64,000 bases of DNA from Sympetrum striolatum (lineage: Eukaryota > Arthropoda > Insecta > Odonata > Libellulidae), in the NCBI GenBank assembly GCA_947579665.1, contig OX388343.1:90872254-90936253 (forward strand), in the 5' to 3' direction. The translations under genes and the position numbers were made by a program. This document shows, piece after piece, positions 46,775 through 61,015 of the stretch. Every line of letters starts with the position of its first letter. The first letter of the stretch is position 1. Below the pieces are notes generated by a model, which had not been told where the DNA came from, searched no databases, and worked only from the letters and a program-made list of their open reading frames with translations.

Positions 46775-49700
46775 TTTATTTTAAAATATCAAGAAACTCA
46801 AACATTCTATCAAAAAAGCCAAATATTCATTCAGAGCCTTAAAAAAATATTCTTAAGCATAAAGAAAAAACCTAGATCCAATAAAATGCCTTTCCGGAAA
46901 GAAAATTTTATTATTTTAGGGTGATAGGCAATTAAAAAAATATTAATCTAGAAAAGAACACAAAGTCATAACTAAAAATAGCATGATATAGAACTGTGAG
47001 ATAAATAGAACGAAAGTCATATCCGCATGTATGCCGTACAAACTAAGTGAGCAAAACAGCAATATTCCTGGCCAGAGTAGTTGTAAAATTTAAAAGACTA
47101 AACAAAAGTAAAGAAAAATAACATTTAATCAAAGTAACAATGGAATAGATTTTGTGGGATGGTGGAAAATATTAAATCATAAACAAGAAAAACGTATCAA
47201 GATAATGTTGCAATTGCTAAAGTCCAATTCAGTCCAACTAAATAGTAATCAACTCACAAAGACACACCTAAATTTGCTTGGATACCAACTTGGATATCAC
47301 TCTATAAAAAAAAATAATTTGACAGATGCTCATAGAATATTCTAAATACTAAAGTACCCAAAATGTAATGATTACATAAATTTTTCAAAGTTGAAGGAAA
47401 ATAGCAATGAAATAACTATATCATAAGACCAAGATTATGGCAGTGTGTGTATTTAAAAAATATAAAGAAAAAGCATTAAAGTAGCATGAAAACACAGTAA
47501 GCTACGTTATGACTGCAAGTGCCAAGGATAAAACAGAATAGCATAAAAAGCACAAAAAACAAGAAATTAATAAATGATAGAAATAAACAAAAACACAGCT
47601 GAAAAAATCTTGAAGCTTTGTCTTATATAATATCATACTGTATGGATTCCTCCTCTATGAATTTCAATTACTAATGCAAATAATAACATTATAAATTCTA
47701 ATTCTCAACTTCGGCTTTCAATGTTACCATACTAGTATATTTTAACTGTGAATGGAGTGAATTATGAGTCAGATAAAAGAAGAAACGTACATTTGAAAAA
47801 TTATGACTTTACAAATTTTATGATAACATTGATGCATAGTTTATATAGTTGTTAACTAAACAAAGTAAACTAAAATATCATCTAATCAAAGTAACAATGC
47901 AACAGAGTTGGTCAGACAGTGTAAGATATTAAATCATAATTAAGAAATAGCTATCAAAAGAATGGTGCAGTTGCAACAGTCCAATTCAAATAGATTAAAA
48001 TAAATTGTAATAAACCCTCAAATACAAACTTAAATTTGCTTGGATACCAACTTTTATATCACTCTACACAGGAAAATAATTTAACAGATGTAGATAGAAT
48101 AATCTAAATATTAAAGTACCTAAGATGTAATGATTGAATGCATTTTTGGAAGTTGGTGTAGGCAAGGCCATAACTACTAAAGAAGAGCAAGATTTTTATT
48201 GAATGTGTATTAAAAAAAATAAAAGAGAATCCTTTATGAAACATGATAACACTTAATCAATAGTAAGCTATAATATGACTGCAAGAGCCATGGATAAAAC
48301 AGAAAAGCATAAAAAAGAATAGTAAATGCTGAAAAGTAAGGTTGGTAAACACAAATAAACAAGAAATAGTAAAAAATAGAAAGATATGCAAAACAACCAT
48401 GAAAAGACTCCTGCATCTAAACCTTCTATATTATGATAGTATAATGATTATCCATTATGAAAATGAATGAAATCACTAATATCTAAATTCTGAAATCATA
48501 CAAGTAGCAATACTATATTTTAATTAATAGCTATGTTTTTCGACTATATACTATTCATAGCTATGTTTTAGTCATAACTAAAAATAGCATGATATAGAAC
48601 TGTGAGATAAATAGAACGAAAGTCATATCCGCATGTATGCCGTACAAACTAAGTGAGCAAAACAGCAATATTCCTGGCCAGAGTAGTTGTAAAATTTAAA
48701 AGACTAAACAAAAGTAAAGAAAAATAACATTTAATCAAAGTAACAATGGAATAGATTTTGTGGGATGGTGGAAAATATTAAATCATAAACAAGAAAAACG
48801 TATCAAGATAATGTTGCAGTTGCAACAGTCCAATTCAGACATTGATTAAAATAAAATGTAATCAACCCTCAAAGACAAACTTAAATTTGCTTGGATACCA
48901 ACCTGTATATCACTCTACACAGGTAAATAATATAACAGATGCTGATAGAATAATCTAAATATAAAAGTACCAAAGATGTAATGATTGAATGGATTTTTGG
49001 AAGTTGGTGAAGGAAAATAGCAATACCATAACTATTTAAGAAGAGCAAGATTTTTATTGAGTGTGAATTAAAAAAATAATGGAGAATTATTTATGAAACA
49101 TGATAACACTTGATAAATAGTATGCTATAATATGACTGCAAGAGCCAAGGATAAAACAGAAAAGCATAAAAAAGAATAGTAAATGCTGAAAAGTAAGGTT
49201 GGTAAACACAAATAAACAAGAAATAGTAAAAAATAGACAGATATGCAAAACAACCATGAAAAGACTCCTGCATCTAAACCTTCTATATTATGATAGTATA
49301 ATGATTATCCATTATGAAAATGAATGAAATCACTAATATCTAAATTCTGAAATCATACAAGTAGCAATACTATATTTTAATTCATAGCTATGTTTTTCGA
49401 GCATAAATTATCATATGGAAATGTCTATGAATATGTCAAAAATAAAATGTGGAGTAAAGCATTAACTGAAGCTAAAAGATGGATAATGCCATGAAATAGG
49501 GCAATCATATTCCCTCATAAATTGGAGAGATATTTCAAACAGATGGAACAGAGAGAAAATAGGATAGGAACCATAAATTATGAAAAGAAAGTAGATCGCA
49601 TTGAAGCAAGTAGACTGCATAAGTATACTAAATAGAACATCAAGTAAAACTATAGCATTAACTAACACTGAGGATGAAAAGGATATATTGAGAGATTTGA

Positions 49701-52070
49701 TTTGGAAATACTTTAAAATACCAAAACACTCACAAACATAATACCAAAATTTCAAATTTTCAGACCCTTAAGAAAAATGTCAATATGCATACAGAAATAA
49801 CCTAGATCTATGAAAATGCCTTATCAGTAAACAAAATTAGATGAACATAAAATACATATATGAGTATAATGAATGTTTAGAAATAGTCAACTCATATTTT
49901 TTGATATTCTTAAAAGAAAAACTATTCAAAAAGAAGACCAGCTAATGTTGTATGCATAGAAAGGTTATATAACAAATTTATGAAGAGCAAGAATTACTAA
50001 TATCTATTGTCAGATATCATATGCGTAGCCGCACAATATTTTCATTTACTGTTATGTATTCCAGGTATAAATAATCATATGTATACATTTATAATTACTT
50101 TAAGACTAAAATATAGAGGAAATCGTAAATTCAGTTATAATTACGGCAAATGCAATGAAATATGGCAAACAATATCTCCTTACAGTTTGGTAAGAGGAGT
50201 CAGATGAACAGATGAGATAAAACCACACAACCAAAGCAAAGAAACAAAAATAGAACAGGAAATACAGTGTGCAAAGCAAATGGACATTTATTTACCCAAA
50301 CTTGTAAATGCAGGATAACAGATTAAACCAGAATTCACTTTAATAATATGTACTGCATGAACTCTTGAGCAGAACTATTTGAATGGAGGTAAAGAAAATT
50401 AGCAACAAAATAAATGAAGGAAATAAAAAATAAAACATTTAATTATAAAAAGAAAGCAGATTGCATTGAAACAAGAAGATAGCAAGAATACTACACAGAA
50501 CAGAATCAAGCATAATAATATCTGATGATAAAAATACTGAAAAGGAAAATAATATATATAAAAAAATCCATGGTAAGGAAACTTTTACAAGACCACTAAT
50601 TTATTTCAGAAAAACATGACCCAGGTTTTGTAGCGTCCCTAAATCTTCAGGTGACCAAATAGGAATGCTTCTAAATATATATAGAAAAGGAGGATAATAT
50701 ATATAGATTGACATCAAATTTGATTATAAAATATCAAAAATTCAGAAACAATCTGAATATTCATTCTTACCCTAAGGAAAATGTCATTACAGACGGAGAG
50801 ATAAACTTGAACCAATTACACATTCCTTCATAGAAACTATTGCACTGGTAATGTAATATGCTACAAAAAATAAAATGATTTAAAAAGACCTATTAAAATA
50901 ATGTTGCAGTTAGCATACTAAAATACAATTCAGGAATTGACGATATTGAGATGAATTGAAATCAACACTGAAAGACACTAAATTTAGCTGAAATACTGAA
51001 AATATCACTAAAATCAGGAATAAAATTTGGCAGATGCAGATAGAAAAATCTGATATAATAATAACATATATAATAAAACCTACAACGTAATGATTAAACA
51101 TATGTTTGAAAGTTGGTAAAGAAAAATAGCAATGCCATTTACAAATCAAAATAGCAAAATGATTGCTATGCTGTATTAAAAAAACATAAAGCAACCCTTT
51201 TAAAAACCTATAGTATGAAGTAAGGTATTATGACCTAAGGAGTAAAGGATAAATATAGAATAGTAAAAAGGTTGGTTAACAAAAATAAACAAGAAATAGT
51301 AAAAAAATAGATACAAATGCAAAACGCACTTGAAAAGAATCTTGCAGCTACACGTTATATATTATGATAGTATAATGATATTCCGTAATCAAAATAAATG
51401 GAATCACTAATATATAGATTCTAATATCATACCAATAGCAACACCATATTTTAATATGCTGTTATCTTTTGTTAGGTATAAATAATCATAAGGTAACATC
51501 CAAAAAAACATCAAGAATAAAATGTAAAGCATAAAATGGAATAACTGTGGCAAACAGTTTTAAATAAAGCTGAGAATGAAAAGGGTAAAATATGGATATC
51601 GAGAAAATTATTTAAAATATAAAAAAAATCAAACATTCTAACAAAAAATCCAATTATTTATTCAGGCACTTCAGAAAAATGTCATTATGGCAAAGAGAGA
51701 TAACCTAGATCTAATAAAATGGTCTTTTATGAAAGAAAATTTTATTATTTCAAGGTAATAGGCTATGAAGAATATAATGATGAAGAAAAGAACACAATTG
51801 CATAACAAAAAAAAGCAATGTATAGAACTGTCAGATAAATAGAACCAGAGTTATATTCACATGTATGCCATACAAAGTAAATGAGGAAAACAGCAATACA
51901 CCTGGCCAGAGTAGATTTAAAACTTAAAAGACTCAAGAAAGTAAACAAAAATAACATTCAATCAAAGTAACAATGCTATAGATTAAATGGGACGGTGGAA
52001 AATATTAAATCATAAAAAATAACATATCAAGATAATATTGCAGTTGCTGGGAAAATCGGAATGCCAGAAC
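46775..52070. repeat. A-skewed modular repeat region
   Basis: The plus strand is much richer in A than T. Recognisable modules recur. About 250 bp at 46963-47213 is repeated, apparently exactly, at 48569-48819 (offset 1606). About 48000-48570 is repeated at about 48850-49400 (period 857). 49850-51560 is a diverged copy of 32100-33790. Other recurring words include AAACAAGAAATAGTAAAAAA and TTTGCTTGGATACCAAC. No coding region was found; the frames on the minus strand are Phe/Leu/Tyr-rich artefacts. Confidence 0.8.
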
Positions 52071-53044
52071 TATATTTATTTATTTATAAGGACTATAATT
52101 AGGCTCTAGGCCAGGTGGTAGTCATCTTTTCTTAGGGGAAGAAAATACATTACCCTGCCTGGTTGAGAGGAAAACTCCCAAAACCTCGAATTTGGACGGA
52201 GGGCAGCAATTTGGAGGGCTTTAAATCCGTTGTTATTTGACAGCATGATGTCTGTGATGTGGTCCAGAAGATATGTCACAGCATGTCATCTCACTTCTTT
52301 TATAGGGCTTCATGTAAAGGCAGAATGCTTCAATAAAAGCAAAAGATAATTGTCAAGAAAGTTGAATAGATATCAAAAATAGCTATGAGTATAACAGAGT
52401 AAATATCCTGGAATGCTATGCAACATCATGAAATTAAGTATACTTAACAGTGAATACATTCATGAACGACTCAAATTGAAAGGGGTTGACTTGCACAAAT
52501 ACATGTAATGCAAAGAGAACACTCGATCGATGTGAAAGGATTCTCTCACAAAATTGGAAAGAGAAACAGCTCGACAGAAATAACTTTAAATTCACAAACC
52601 TGGCAGGAAATCGATTTATTCATTTCAAAAGAAAAATACCAGGCCACAACATCTCGGCCTGAAAATCCACCACCGGCACCATCTATAGGGAAATTCCGGT
52701 TTCGTACTTCTACACACTGTAAGCTATACTTTGCTAATAAATTAAGCTAATACCAAAATATTTCTGAAAATGGAGAAAGTTAGATAAATATTTGATAACA
52801 TGGCATTATTATTATAAGAAATATGACCAAATTACAGTTAATAACCCAACAGACAAGGCAATATATCAAAGTACTAATAAGAAGCATATGAGCAACTCTC
52901 ACACATGTGATATACTCATGTTCGGTAAATGTATCAACAAAACTCAATGGAATTGTTATTAGACTGAAGTGCTGTCTTTCCACACCACCTTTGAGGTAAC
53001 AGCAGGGCGCGGGTACTCCATTAAGGACTACCTAAATGGAAATA

Positions 53045-53110
53045 AATACGGACGGACGGACGGAAACGGACCGTAATGGACCGTAACAGATGGAAACGGA
53101 CAAGTAAAGT
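53045..53110. repeat. ACGG-type minisatellite
   Basis: A run of ACGG and GGAAACGGACCGTAATGG units. The counterpart in the other copy (58876-58945) has different unit structure, as expected of a fast-changing repeat. Confidence 0.75.
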
Positions 53111-53309
53111 AAGAACAACAGACAGTAAAAGTAAATACATCTACAATACCTATGAAATTCTTGAGCAGGCCTGCCCCATACCATGTGTAGACGCATGACG
53201 TATGTGTGACATAACACATGATGCATGTGTAGACCTGTGTGAATTATCATGCTAGCAGGGCTATGTACAATAATACCTTTGTACTGGGGCCCCAATGTGT
53301 AATGTAAAA

Positions 53310-53428
53310 TACACGCACGCAACGAACCGACACACACACATCTAACAGACACGCACGCAAATGAACCGGCACGCACGCTCACGAACCGACACGAACACGA
53401 ACCGATACGCATGCACTCGCACGCACAG
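53310..53428. repeat. ACGC/CGAACC simple-sequence tract
   Basis: Alternating ACGCACGC, CGAACCGACAC and related words. The counterpart is at 59130-59222. A 140-codon minus-strand frame crossing it is rich in Cys and Val because of the tract and is not a gene. Confidence 0.7.
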
Positions 53429-54109
53429 TCTTCTTTCTTCTTGTGATTCTTCATCCATTAATTGGACTCTTCTTAGTTCTTCTTCTGGATTCCTGTTTCC
53501 TCTCCTTCAACCCGGGTTGAATTGGTGGACCAATGCCTGGATGGACCTAAGGGACAAATTGCAGGTCCAGTGATGAAGAGTCTCATCCTGGAGGGTTATT
53601 ATAAATCGCATACATAAGTTAGTAACTACCACCAAAGAATAAGTAAAAAACTAATAACTACCAACTAACTATCATCATACATTCTCATCAACACACGAGC
53701 AATAGGCCAACCAGTATCCTAATTCCTCCCCCCCCCCGGCCCCGGCCCTACGTGAGAGCTCACCCCATAACCTAACACCCACACGTAATTCCCTTTATAA
53801 CCTAACATATCTAAGCACTGGTTAACACTATCACCCCATTCAAGCACACACTTGCAAAATACCATTCAACATAATGAATATAAAAACTACTACTACCAAA
53901 GTAAAAAATGAAGCTAAATTGAAACGACGAAATTGGCAACCCGTGAATTGAAAGTTATTAACTCAGTAACACAAAAAGACAAAATTTAAGCTCGACTTTA
54001 ATCTCTTTAAGACTTTAGTTTCTTAAGTACTTTCAACTTTAAGACTAAGCTCGACTTTGATTACTTAAATTTAGTACTTCGGGAGATTAAAAATCAAGAT
54101 CATGTTAAA

Positions 54110-54620
54110 AATGTCACGGTTTACTCGCTTTTATATTTACTTTTGCGTACGAAACGATCAAATGTCCAAACCCCACGTACTTTAATCAATGAAAGGTAGA
54201 TATTACCGACGAAACGAATTTACTGTACGGAGCGGAATAACGTGCTAGTTTAATGGCAGCAAAAACACGATCTAGAGGTGCAGTGCAACGCGATTTCCGC
54301 AACTTTAGGCACCCATCTACCGGAATCTGTAAATAGATTAATTATATATCAATTCAATATCACCATCGTAGAGATATTACATTGAAAAAACGGGAAGAAT
54401 CGAAGGATAACCTTACTTTTGTTAAAAATGTTCACAGCTGTTGGATCTGGAAGTACCACTCCTCACGAAACGGAATCTACTGCTGAAGTGACAGAACTGC
54501 CTTGATTACAAGAAATGGATGACGATGTGGCGCGAAAAAAAAGGCTATCGGATCTCCACCAATCATAGCACAGTTACGATGCGTATGAAAACTTACAAGC
54601 TACAGCAACTTAACTGATAG
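54110..54620. promoter_or_regulatory. CpG-containing, promoter-like stretch (left copy)
   Basis: Unlike its A-skewed surroundings, this part has many CpGs and balanced composition. On the minus strand it contains ATTGGT (an inverted CCAAT, near 54577), a GCGCCA near 54527, and a donor-like GTAAGG at about 54408-54413. The copy at 59870-60360 keeps these features. It could be the promoter and first exon of a minus-strand transcript. This is inference; no coding frame follows. Confidence 0.25.
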
Positions 54621-54789
54621 TGTATGGAAAAATAAATTTTACAAATAAATAAAATTGTATCTCAGCTGCATATTGTGCTAGAGTATTTCAAATAAATTAA
54701 TATTAAAGGACGAAATACCTTCAGGGAGTACTTCTATTCAATGAGATGAAACCTTTAGAGGTCAAAATTCCATAGTTAAAACACCATAA

Positions 54790-57700
54790 ACCATAAAGGC
54801 ACCCTTTTAAAAACCTTAAATATACAGCAATGTCTTATGAACTCAATGATCAAGTATAAAAATAGAATAGTAAATGCTAAAAAGAAAGGTTGGTTAAAAC
54901 AATAAACAAGAAATAGTAAAAAAATAGAAACATATGCACAACACCCATGAAAAGAAACTTGCAGCTACACCTTATAATGATATATTATTATGATAGTATA
55001 TTGATTATGATAGTATATTGATTATCCATTAATGAAATGAATGGAATTACTAATATATAGATTCTGATATCATACCAGTAGCAACACCATAGTTTAATTG
55101 ACTATTATGTTTTTTCAAGTATGAATTATCATATGGAAATGTCCATAAAAACTTCAAGATTAAAATGTAGAGTCAAGCATAAACTAAGGCATAAATATGG
55201 CAAATAGCTTTAACTAACACTGAGAATGAAGAGCGTAAATTAAAAATTACAACAAATTTATATTAAAATTTAAAAAACTCAAAAATTCTACCAAAAAATC
55301 CAAATGTTCATTCAGACCCTCAAGAAAAATGTCATTATGCTAGGAGAGAAATCCTATACCTAATAAAATGCCATTTCAGGAAAGAAAATCTTATCATGTT
55401 AAGGTAATAGGCTATAAAAAATATAATAGTTTGATACCTTACTATTTTTAGTCATGATTTTGTGATCTTTTCTACATTATGAGATAAATAGAACCAGAGT
55501 CATATTCACATGTACAGCATACAAAGTAAATGAGCAACAAAGCAATACACCTCAACAGAGTTGTTGTAAAATTTGAAAGGCTAAGCAAAGTAAACAGATA
55601 TACCATCCAATAAAAGTAAAAATGCAACAGAGTTTGTGGAACAGTGCAAAATATTAAATCATAAATAAGAAATGCCTATCAAGATAATGTTGCGGTTGCA
55701 ACAGTCAAATTCAGGCATTGATTAAAATAAAATGTAATAAACCATCAAAGACAAACTTAAATTTGCTTGGACACCAACCTGGATACACACTACAGAGGAA
55801 AATAATTTAACTGATGCACATAGAATAACCTAAATATTAATGTACCTAAGATTTAATGATTAAATGGATTTTGGAAAGTTAATGAAGGAAAATAGCAATG
55901 CCATAACTATATCATAAGAGCAAGATTATTGTTAAGAGGGTATTTAAAAAACTATAAAAGAACAAGTATTTAAGAAACATGATAATACAGTAAGCTACAA
56001 CATGACTGCAAGTTCCAAGAATAAAATAGAATAGCATAAAAATGCCATAAACAAGAAATAAGTAAATGATAGAAACATACATAAAACAATGCTGAAAAAA
56101 TCTTCAAGCATTGTCTTTTATATTATGATATTGCAATGATTCCTCCTCTGTGAATTTCAGTTATTAATGCAAATAATGAAAATTATTTATTCTATTACTG
56201 TATTTCAGCTTCCAGTATTACTATACATGTATATTTTAACTGTGAATGGAGTGAATTATGAATCAGTTAAAAACAAAAATTACATATATGAAACATTTTG
56301 ATTAAGAATTTTATGATAATATTGATGCATATTTTAAATAGATGCTAGTGTAAGACAACCCAAAAATAACTGTTATATTCAGAAGTACAAACCGAATAAG
56401 TAAGTAGTAATAGTAGCAATACAAAACAGTAACATATGAGAATTCTCGTTAATACAATACTGAACTCCATTACACCAAAACTGCCCACTCAAGTAAATAA
56501 TAGATACCAGAATTCTTTAACAATTAGAAATAGCAAATAAACAGCATAAAACTATTCTCCAACAGATGAAACTGCTTTGTAAGAAACATTTTCTGGTTTC
56601 ACAAATGCAAATGAAACATTTTCCTGACACCTTCCAAGGTTTTTTTTCCAAGATCCTCAAATAATTTTTAAATAGCAGATTATCACCGAGGAGAAACTAA
56701 AATCCATCCTTTTCATAATTTGTTTACATCTTCTGGCCCACAAAAAGTGAAAGCTGTCAGGGGAAACAAAACTGTTCCGACAGTTTCTCCGGCAAAAGAA
56801 GAGATGCAATTTATCAGTACCAATCAACACGGATATAATTCAAACAGAAGTAATCCTTGGGATGCGTCAAAAATGAAATCTGAGAGAGGAAGTCACTTTA
56901 CCTTGCATTATTGTGGAGGGCAGCTGAAAAGAAAGGTTGGTTAAGCCAATTAAACAAAAATAGTAAAAACATAGAAACATAAGCAACACATCCAAGAAAA
57001 GAATCTTGCAGCTGCACCTAATATATTATGATAGTATAATGATTATCCATAATAAATGAATGAAAACCAATAGCAACACCATAGTTTAATTTACAGCTAT
57101 GTTTTTCAAGCATAAATAATCATAAGGACCATAAAATAAATATCCATAAAAACTTCAAGAATAAAATGTAGAGTAAAGCATAAACTAATGCAAAAATATG
57201 GCAAATAGCTTTAACTTACACTTCGAAAGAAAAGGGTAAATTAAAAATATCAAGAAATTTATTTTAAAGTATTAAAAAACTCAAAGAACCTACCAAAAAA
57301 TCCAAATATTCATTCAGACCCACAAGAAAAATGTTATTATGCATAGAGATGTAACCTAGATCTAAGAAAATGCTTTTTCAGAAAAGAAAATTTTATTATT
57401 TCAGGGTAATTGGCTATTAAGAACATAATAATGTAGAAAAGAACACAAAATCATAACTAAAAATAGCAAGGTGAGATAAATAGAACCCGAGTCATATTCA
57501 CATGTACGGCATACAAAGTAAATGAGCAACAAAGCAATACACCTCAACAGAGTTGTTGTAAAATTTAAAAGACTAAACAAAGTAAACAGAAATAACATCA
57601 AATCAAAATAACAATGCAACACATATTGCAGAATAGTGAAAAATATTATATCCTAAATAAGAAACACATATCAAGATAATATTGCAATTGCTACAGTCCA

Positions 57701-57890
57701 ATTCAGGTATTGATTAATATATAATGTAATCAACACTCAAACACACACTTAAATTTCCTTGGATACCAACTTGGATATCACTCTACACAGGAAAATAATT
57801 TTACAGATGCACATAGAATAATCTAAATATTATGGTACCTAAGATGTAATGATTAAATGGATTTTTTGAAAGTTGGTGAAGGAAAATTGC
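54790..57890. repeat. A-skewed modular repeats between the two 5.8-kb copies
   Basis: It consists of diverged copies of modules seen at 33400-33800, 46775-49400 and 51190-52060. Markers are AGAAAGGTTGGTTAA (54886 and 56931), the AAAATTTTATTATTT-like marker (about 55388 and 57390), and TTAAATTTGCTTGGA (55757). A 74-codon frame at 56720-56944 has no family resemblance and is not called. Confidence 0.75.
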
Positions 57891-60530
57891 AATGCCACAA
57901 CTATATTTATTTATATTATAAGGACTACAAGTAGGCACTAGGCCAGGTGGTAGTCATCTTTTCTTAGGGGAAGAAAATACATTACCCTGCCTGGTATTCA
58001 CCCTTGTTGAGAGGAAAACCCACAAAAACCCAGATTTGGGCAGAGGGCAGCGTTGTGGAGGATGTTAAATCCATTGTTATTTGACAGCATGATGTCAGGC
58101 AAAATCCTGCAATAAAGGCAAAAGAGAAACGTCAGGAAAGTTGATTTGAGATCAAAAATGGCTGTGATAAAAACACTGTAAATATCCAGGAATGCTATAA
58201 AACGCAATGAAATTATGTATACACTAATGACCCAAAGTGAAAGGGGTTGACTTGCACAAATAAACGTAATGAAAAGAAAACCTACAATCTGTGTGAAAGG
58301 GTTTGCTCACAAAATGCGAAAGAGAAACAGCTCGACGGAATTAACTTTAAATACACAGACCTGACATCAAATCGATTTATTCATTTCAAAAGAAAAATGC
58401 CATGCCAAAACATCTCCGCCTAAAAATCCACCACCAGCACCATATATACGGAAATTCTGTTTTCATACTTCTAAACCCAGTAAGCTATACTTTGCTAATA
58501 AATGAAGCTAATGCTAAAATATATTTCTGAAAATGCTGAAAGTTAGATAAATATTTTATAACATGAAATATAACCAAGTTTCAATTAATAAACCAACATT
58601 CAAGACAATATATCAAAGTAGTAATAAGAAGAAGCATACGAGAAACTCTCATACATGCAATATACTCATGTTTGGAAAATGTATCTACAAAACTCAATCG
58701 AATTGGTATTAGACTGAAATGCTGTCTTTCCACACCACCTATGAGGTAACAGCGAGGCGCGTTTCTCTTTTTAAAGGAAAAGAGATCCCCAATCGTAGGC
58801 CTATGAGAAACCCATTTCCATTAAGGTACTCCATGAAGGACTACCTAAATGGAAATAAATACATGCAAAAATCTATCGGACGGATACTCGCACGGAAACG
58901 GACGGATACTCGAACGGAAACGGACGAATAAAGTAACGGACGAGTAAAAGTTCATACACCTAGAATACCTATGAACTTAGATAGCAGGCCTGCCCCATAC
59001 CATGTGTAGACGCATGACGTATGTGTGACGTAACGCATTACGCATGTGTAGACCTGTGTGAATCACCATGCTAGCAGGGTTATGTACAAGAATACCTTTG
59101 TACTGGGGCCCCAATGTGTGATATGAAATACACGCACGCTCGCGAACCGACAAGAACGAACACGAGCCGACACGCAAGCACACGCACGCAAACGGACGCA
59201 AACGCACGCACACGCACGCATACTCTTCTTTCTTCTTGTGAATCTTCATCCATTAATTGGACTCTTCTTAGTTCTTCTTATGGATTCCTGTGTCCTCTCC
59301 TTCAACCCGTGTTGAATTGGTGGGCCAATGCCTGGATGGACCTAAGGGACAAATTGCAGGTCCAGTGATGAAGAGTCTCATCCTGGAGGGTTATTATAAA
59401 TCGCATACATAAGTTAGTATCTACCACTAAAGAATAAGTAACAAAACTCTACCAAGCAACTAACTAACTATCATCATACATTCTCATTCAAAACACTCAT
59501 CAACACACGAGCAATAGGCCAACCAGTATCCTAATTCCCACCCCCCGTCCCCGGCCCTATGTGAGAGCTCTCCCCATAACCTAACACCCACGCGTAATTC
59601 CCAATATAACCTATCATATCTAAGCACTGGTTGACACTATCACCCCATTCAAGCACACACTCCAAAAATACCATTCTCACACTATGTAAATAAGAACTAC
59701 CACCAAAGTAAAAAATGAAGCTAAATTGAAGCAAACGAAATTGGCAACCCGTGAATTGAAAGTTAAAAACACAGTAACACAAAAAAGCAAACAAAATTTA
59801 AGCTCGACTTTAATTACTTAAATTTAGTACTTCGCGAGATGAAAAATCAAGATCACGTTAAAAATGTCACGGTTGACTCGTTTTTATATTTACTTTCGCA
59901 AACGAAACGATCAAACGTCCCAATCTCACGTATTTTAAGCAATGAAAGGTGAAATGTAGATACTACCGACGAAACGAATTTGCTGTACCGAGCGGAATAA
60001 CGTGCTCGTTTTACGGCAACAAAAACGATTTAGAGGTGCAGTTCAAAGCGATTTCCGCAACTAAAGGCACCTATCTACCGGAATCTGTAAATAGATAAAT
60101 TCTGTATCAATTCAATATCATTATCTTAGAGATACTAGATTAAATAAACGGGAAGAATCGAAAAATAACCTTACCGTCGTTAAAAACGATCACAGTTGTC
60201 GGATCTAGGATCAGCAGTCCTCACTCAAAGGAATCTACTGCTGAAGTGACAGTACTGCTTGATTGCAAGAAATGAATGGCGATTTGGCGCGAAGAACAGG
60301 CTATCGGATCTCGACCAATCATAGCACAGTTACGATGCGTATGAAAACTTACGAACTACAGTAATTTAACTAATAGTATTTGGAGAAATAAATAAAATTG
60401 TATCTCAGCTGTATATTTTGCAAGAGTATGTCAAATAAATTAATATAAAGGACGAAAGGCCTTCAGGGAGTCCTTTAAAGAGTACTTATATTCAATGAGA
60501 TGAAACTTTTAGAGGCCAAAATTCCAAAGT
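57890..60530. repeat. 5.8-kb duplication, right copy of the mixed-composition part
   Basis: It matches 52070-54790 with offsets falling from about 5820 to about 5740 because of indels. It has an additional short insertion near 58760-58820. The right end of similarity is near 60530, after which the sequence is unique. Confidence 0.85.
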
Positions 60531-61015
60531 TAAAGTTACAGTAAAAAAAAGAAGGAGAACAATTGATATCAATAAGATTAAACGTTAAAGATCGTTGTAA
60601 ATGCGTAAATACAAATTTAACGCTAGATAAACCAAGGAAAAACATTTCACAATGCGAAACCAATCCTGAGAACTAACCTGCTCTTGTGAAATCTTAGCCT
60701 TAAGTAGTCATTTAAAAAAAAAGCAATAATGTATATATCAGTCTCAAAAGGGAAAGCTTGCTCCTGAAAAAATAATTATTGGCAACGAAGCATTTTAATC
60801 ACATTGATGACGTCAACGAACACGCCAATAATAAATAAAACGGATATTTTGTAGTTGTGTTACATATGACACTAATTTTAATTCAGGTAATTCTGTTGCA
60901 ATACCATTATCATAGAATTCATAATATTTAAAAAAGGCATAATTTCACACATTTGTGTTTCTTTGACTATCACTTACTTAGTTAATAAACTTGATTTTGA
61001 CAATTACTATTGCAG
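60531..61015. other. Unassigned DNA before the candidate terminal exon
   Basis: No repeat or gene was recognised. It would be intron if the terminal exon at 61016 is real; a usable branch-point and pyrimidine-containing acceptor lie at its end (60985-61015). Confidence 0.4.

Larger units (their letters stand above)
52070..54790. repeat. 5.8-kb duplication, left copy of the mixed-composition part
   Basis: It matches 57890-60530 in order with roughly 10 percent divergence by eye. Landmarks: a block starting TATTTATTTATTTATAAGGA (52072), GCAGGCCTGCCCCATACC (53166), TTCTTCATCCATTAATTGGA (53446), a C run (about 53729-53738) and a CpG-containing stretch (54110-54620). An 80-codon frame at 52508-52750 is broken in the other copy and is not called. 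No gene was identified. Confidence 0.85.

Noticed and set aside
52508..52750. 80-codon plus-strand frame with ordinary composition
   Set aside because: The paralogous sequence near 58270 has an early stop in the same frame and many amino-acid changes, so there is no sign of constraint.
53032..53454. 140-codon minus-strand frame rich in Cys and Val
   Set aside because: It crosses the ACGC/CGAACC simple repeats, and the equivalent frame in the other copy (58977-59249) is shorter and different.
53750..53820. CCTAAC words that recall the insect telomere repeat
   Set aside because: They are isolated occurrences without tandem CCTAA arrays.
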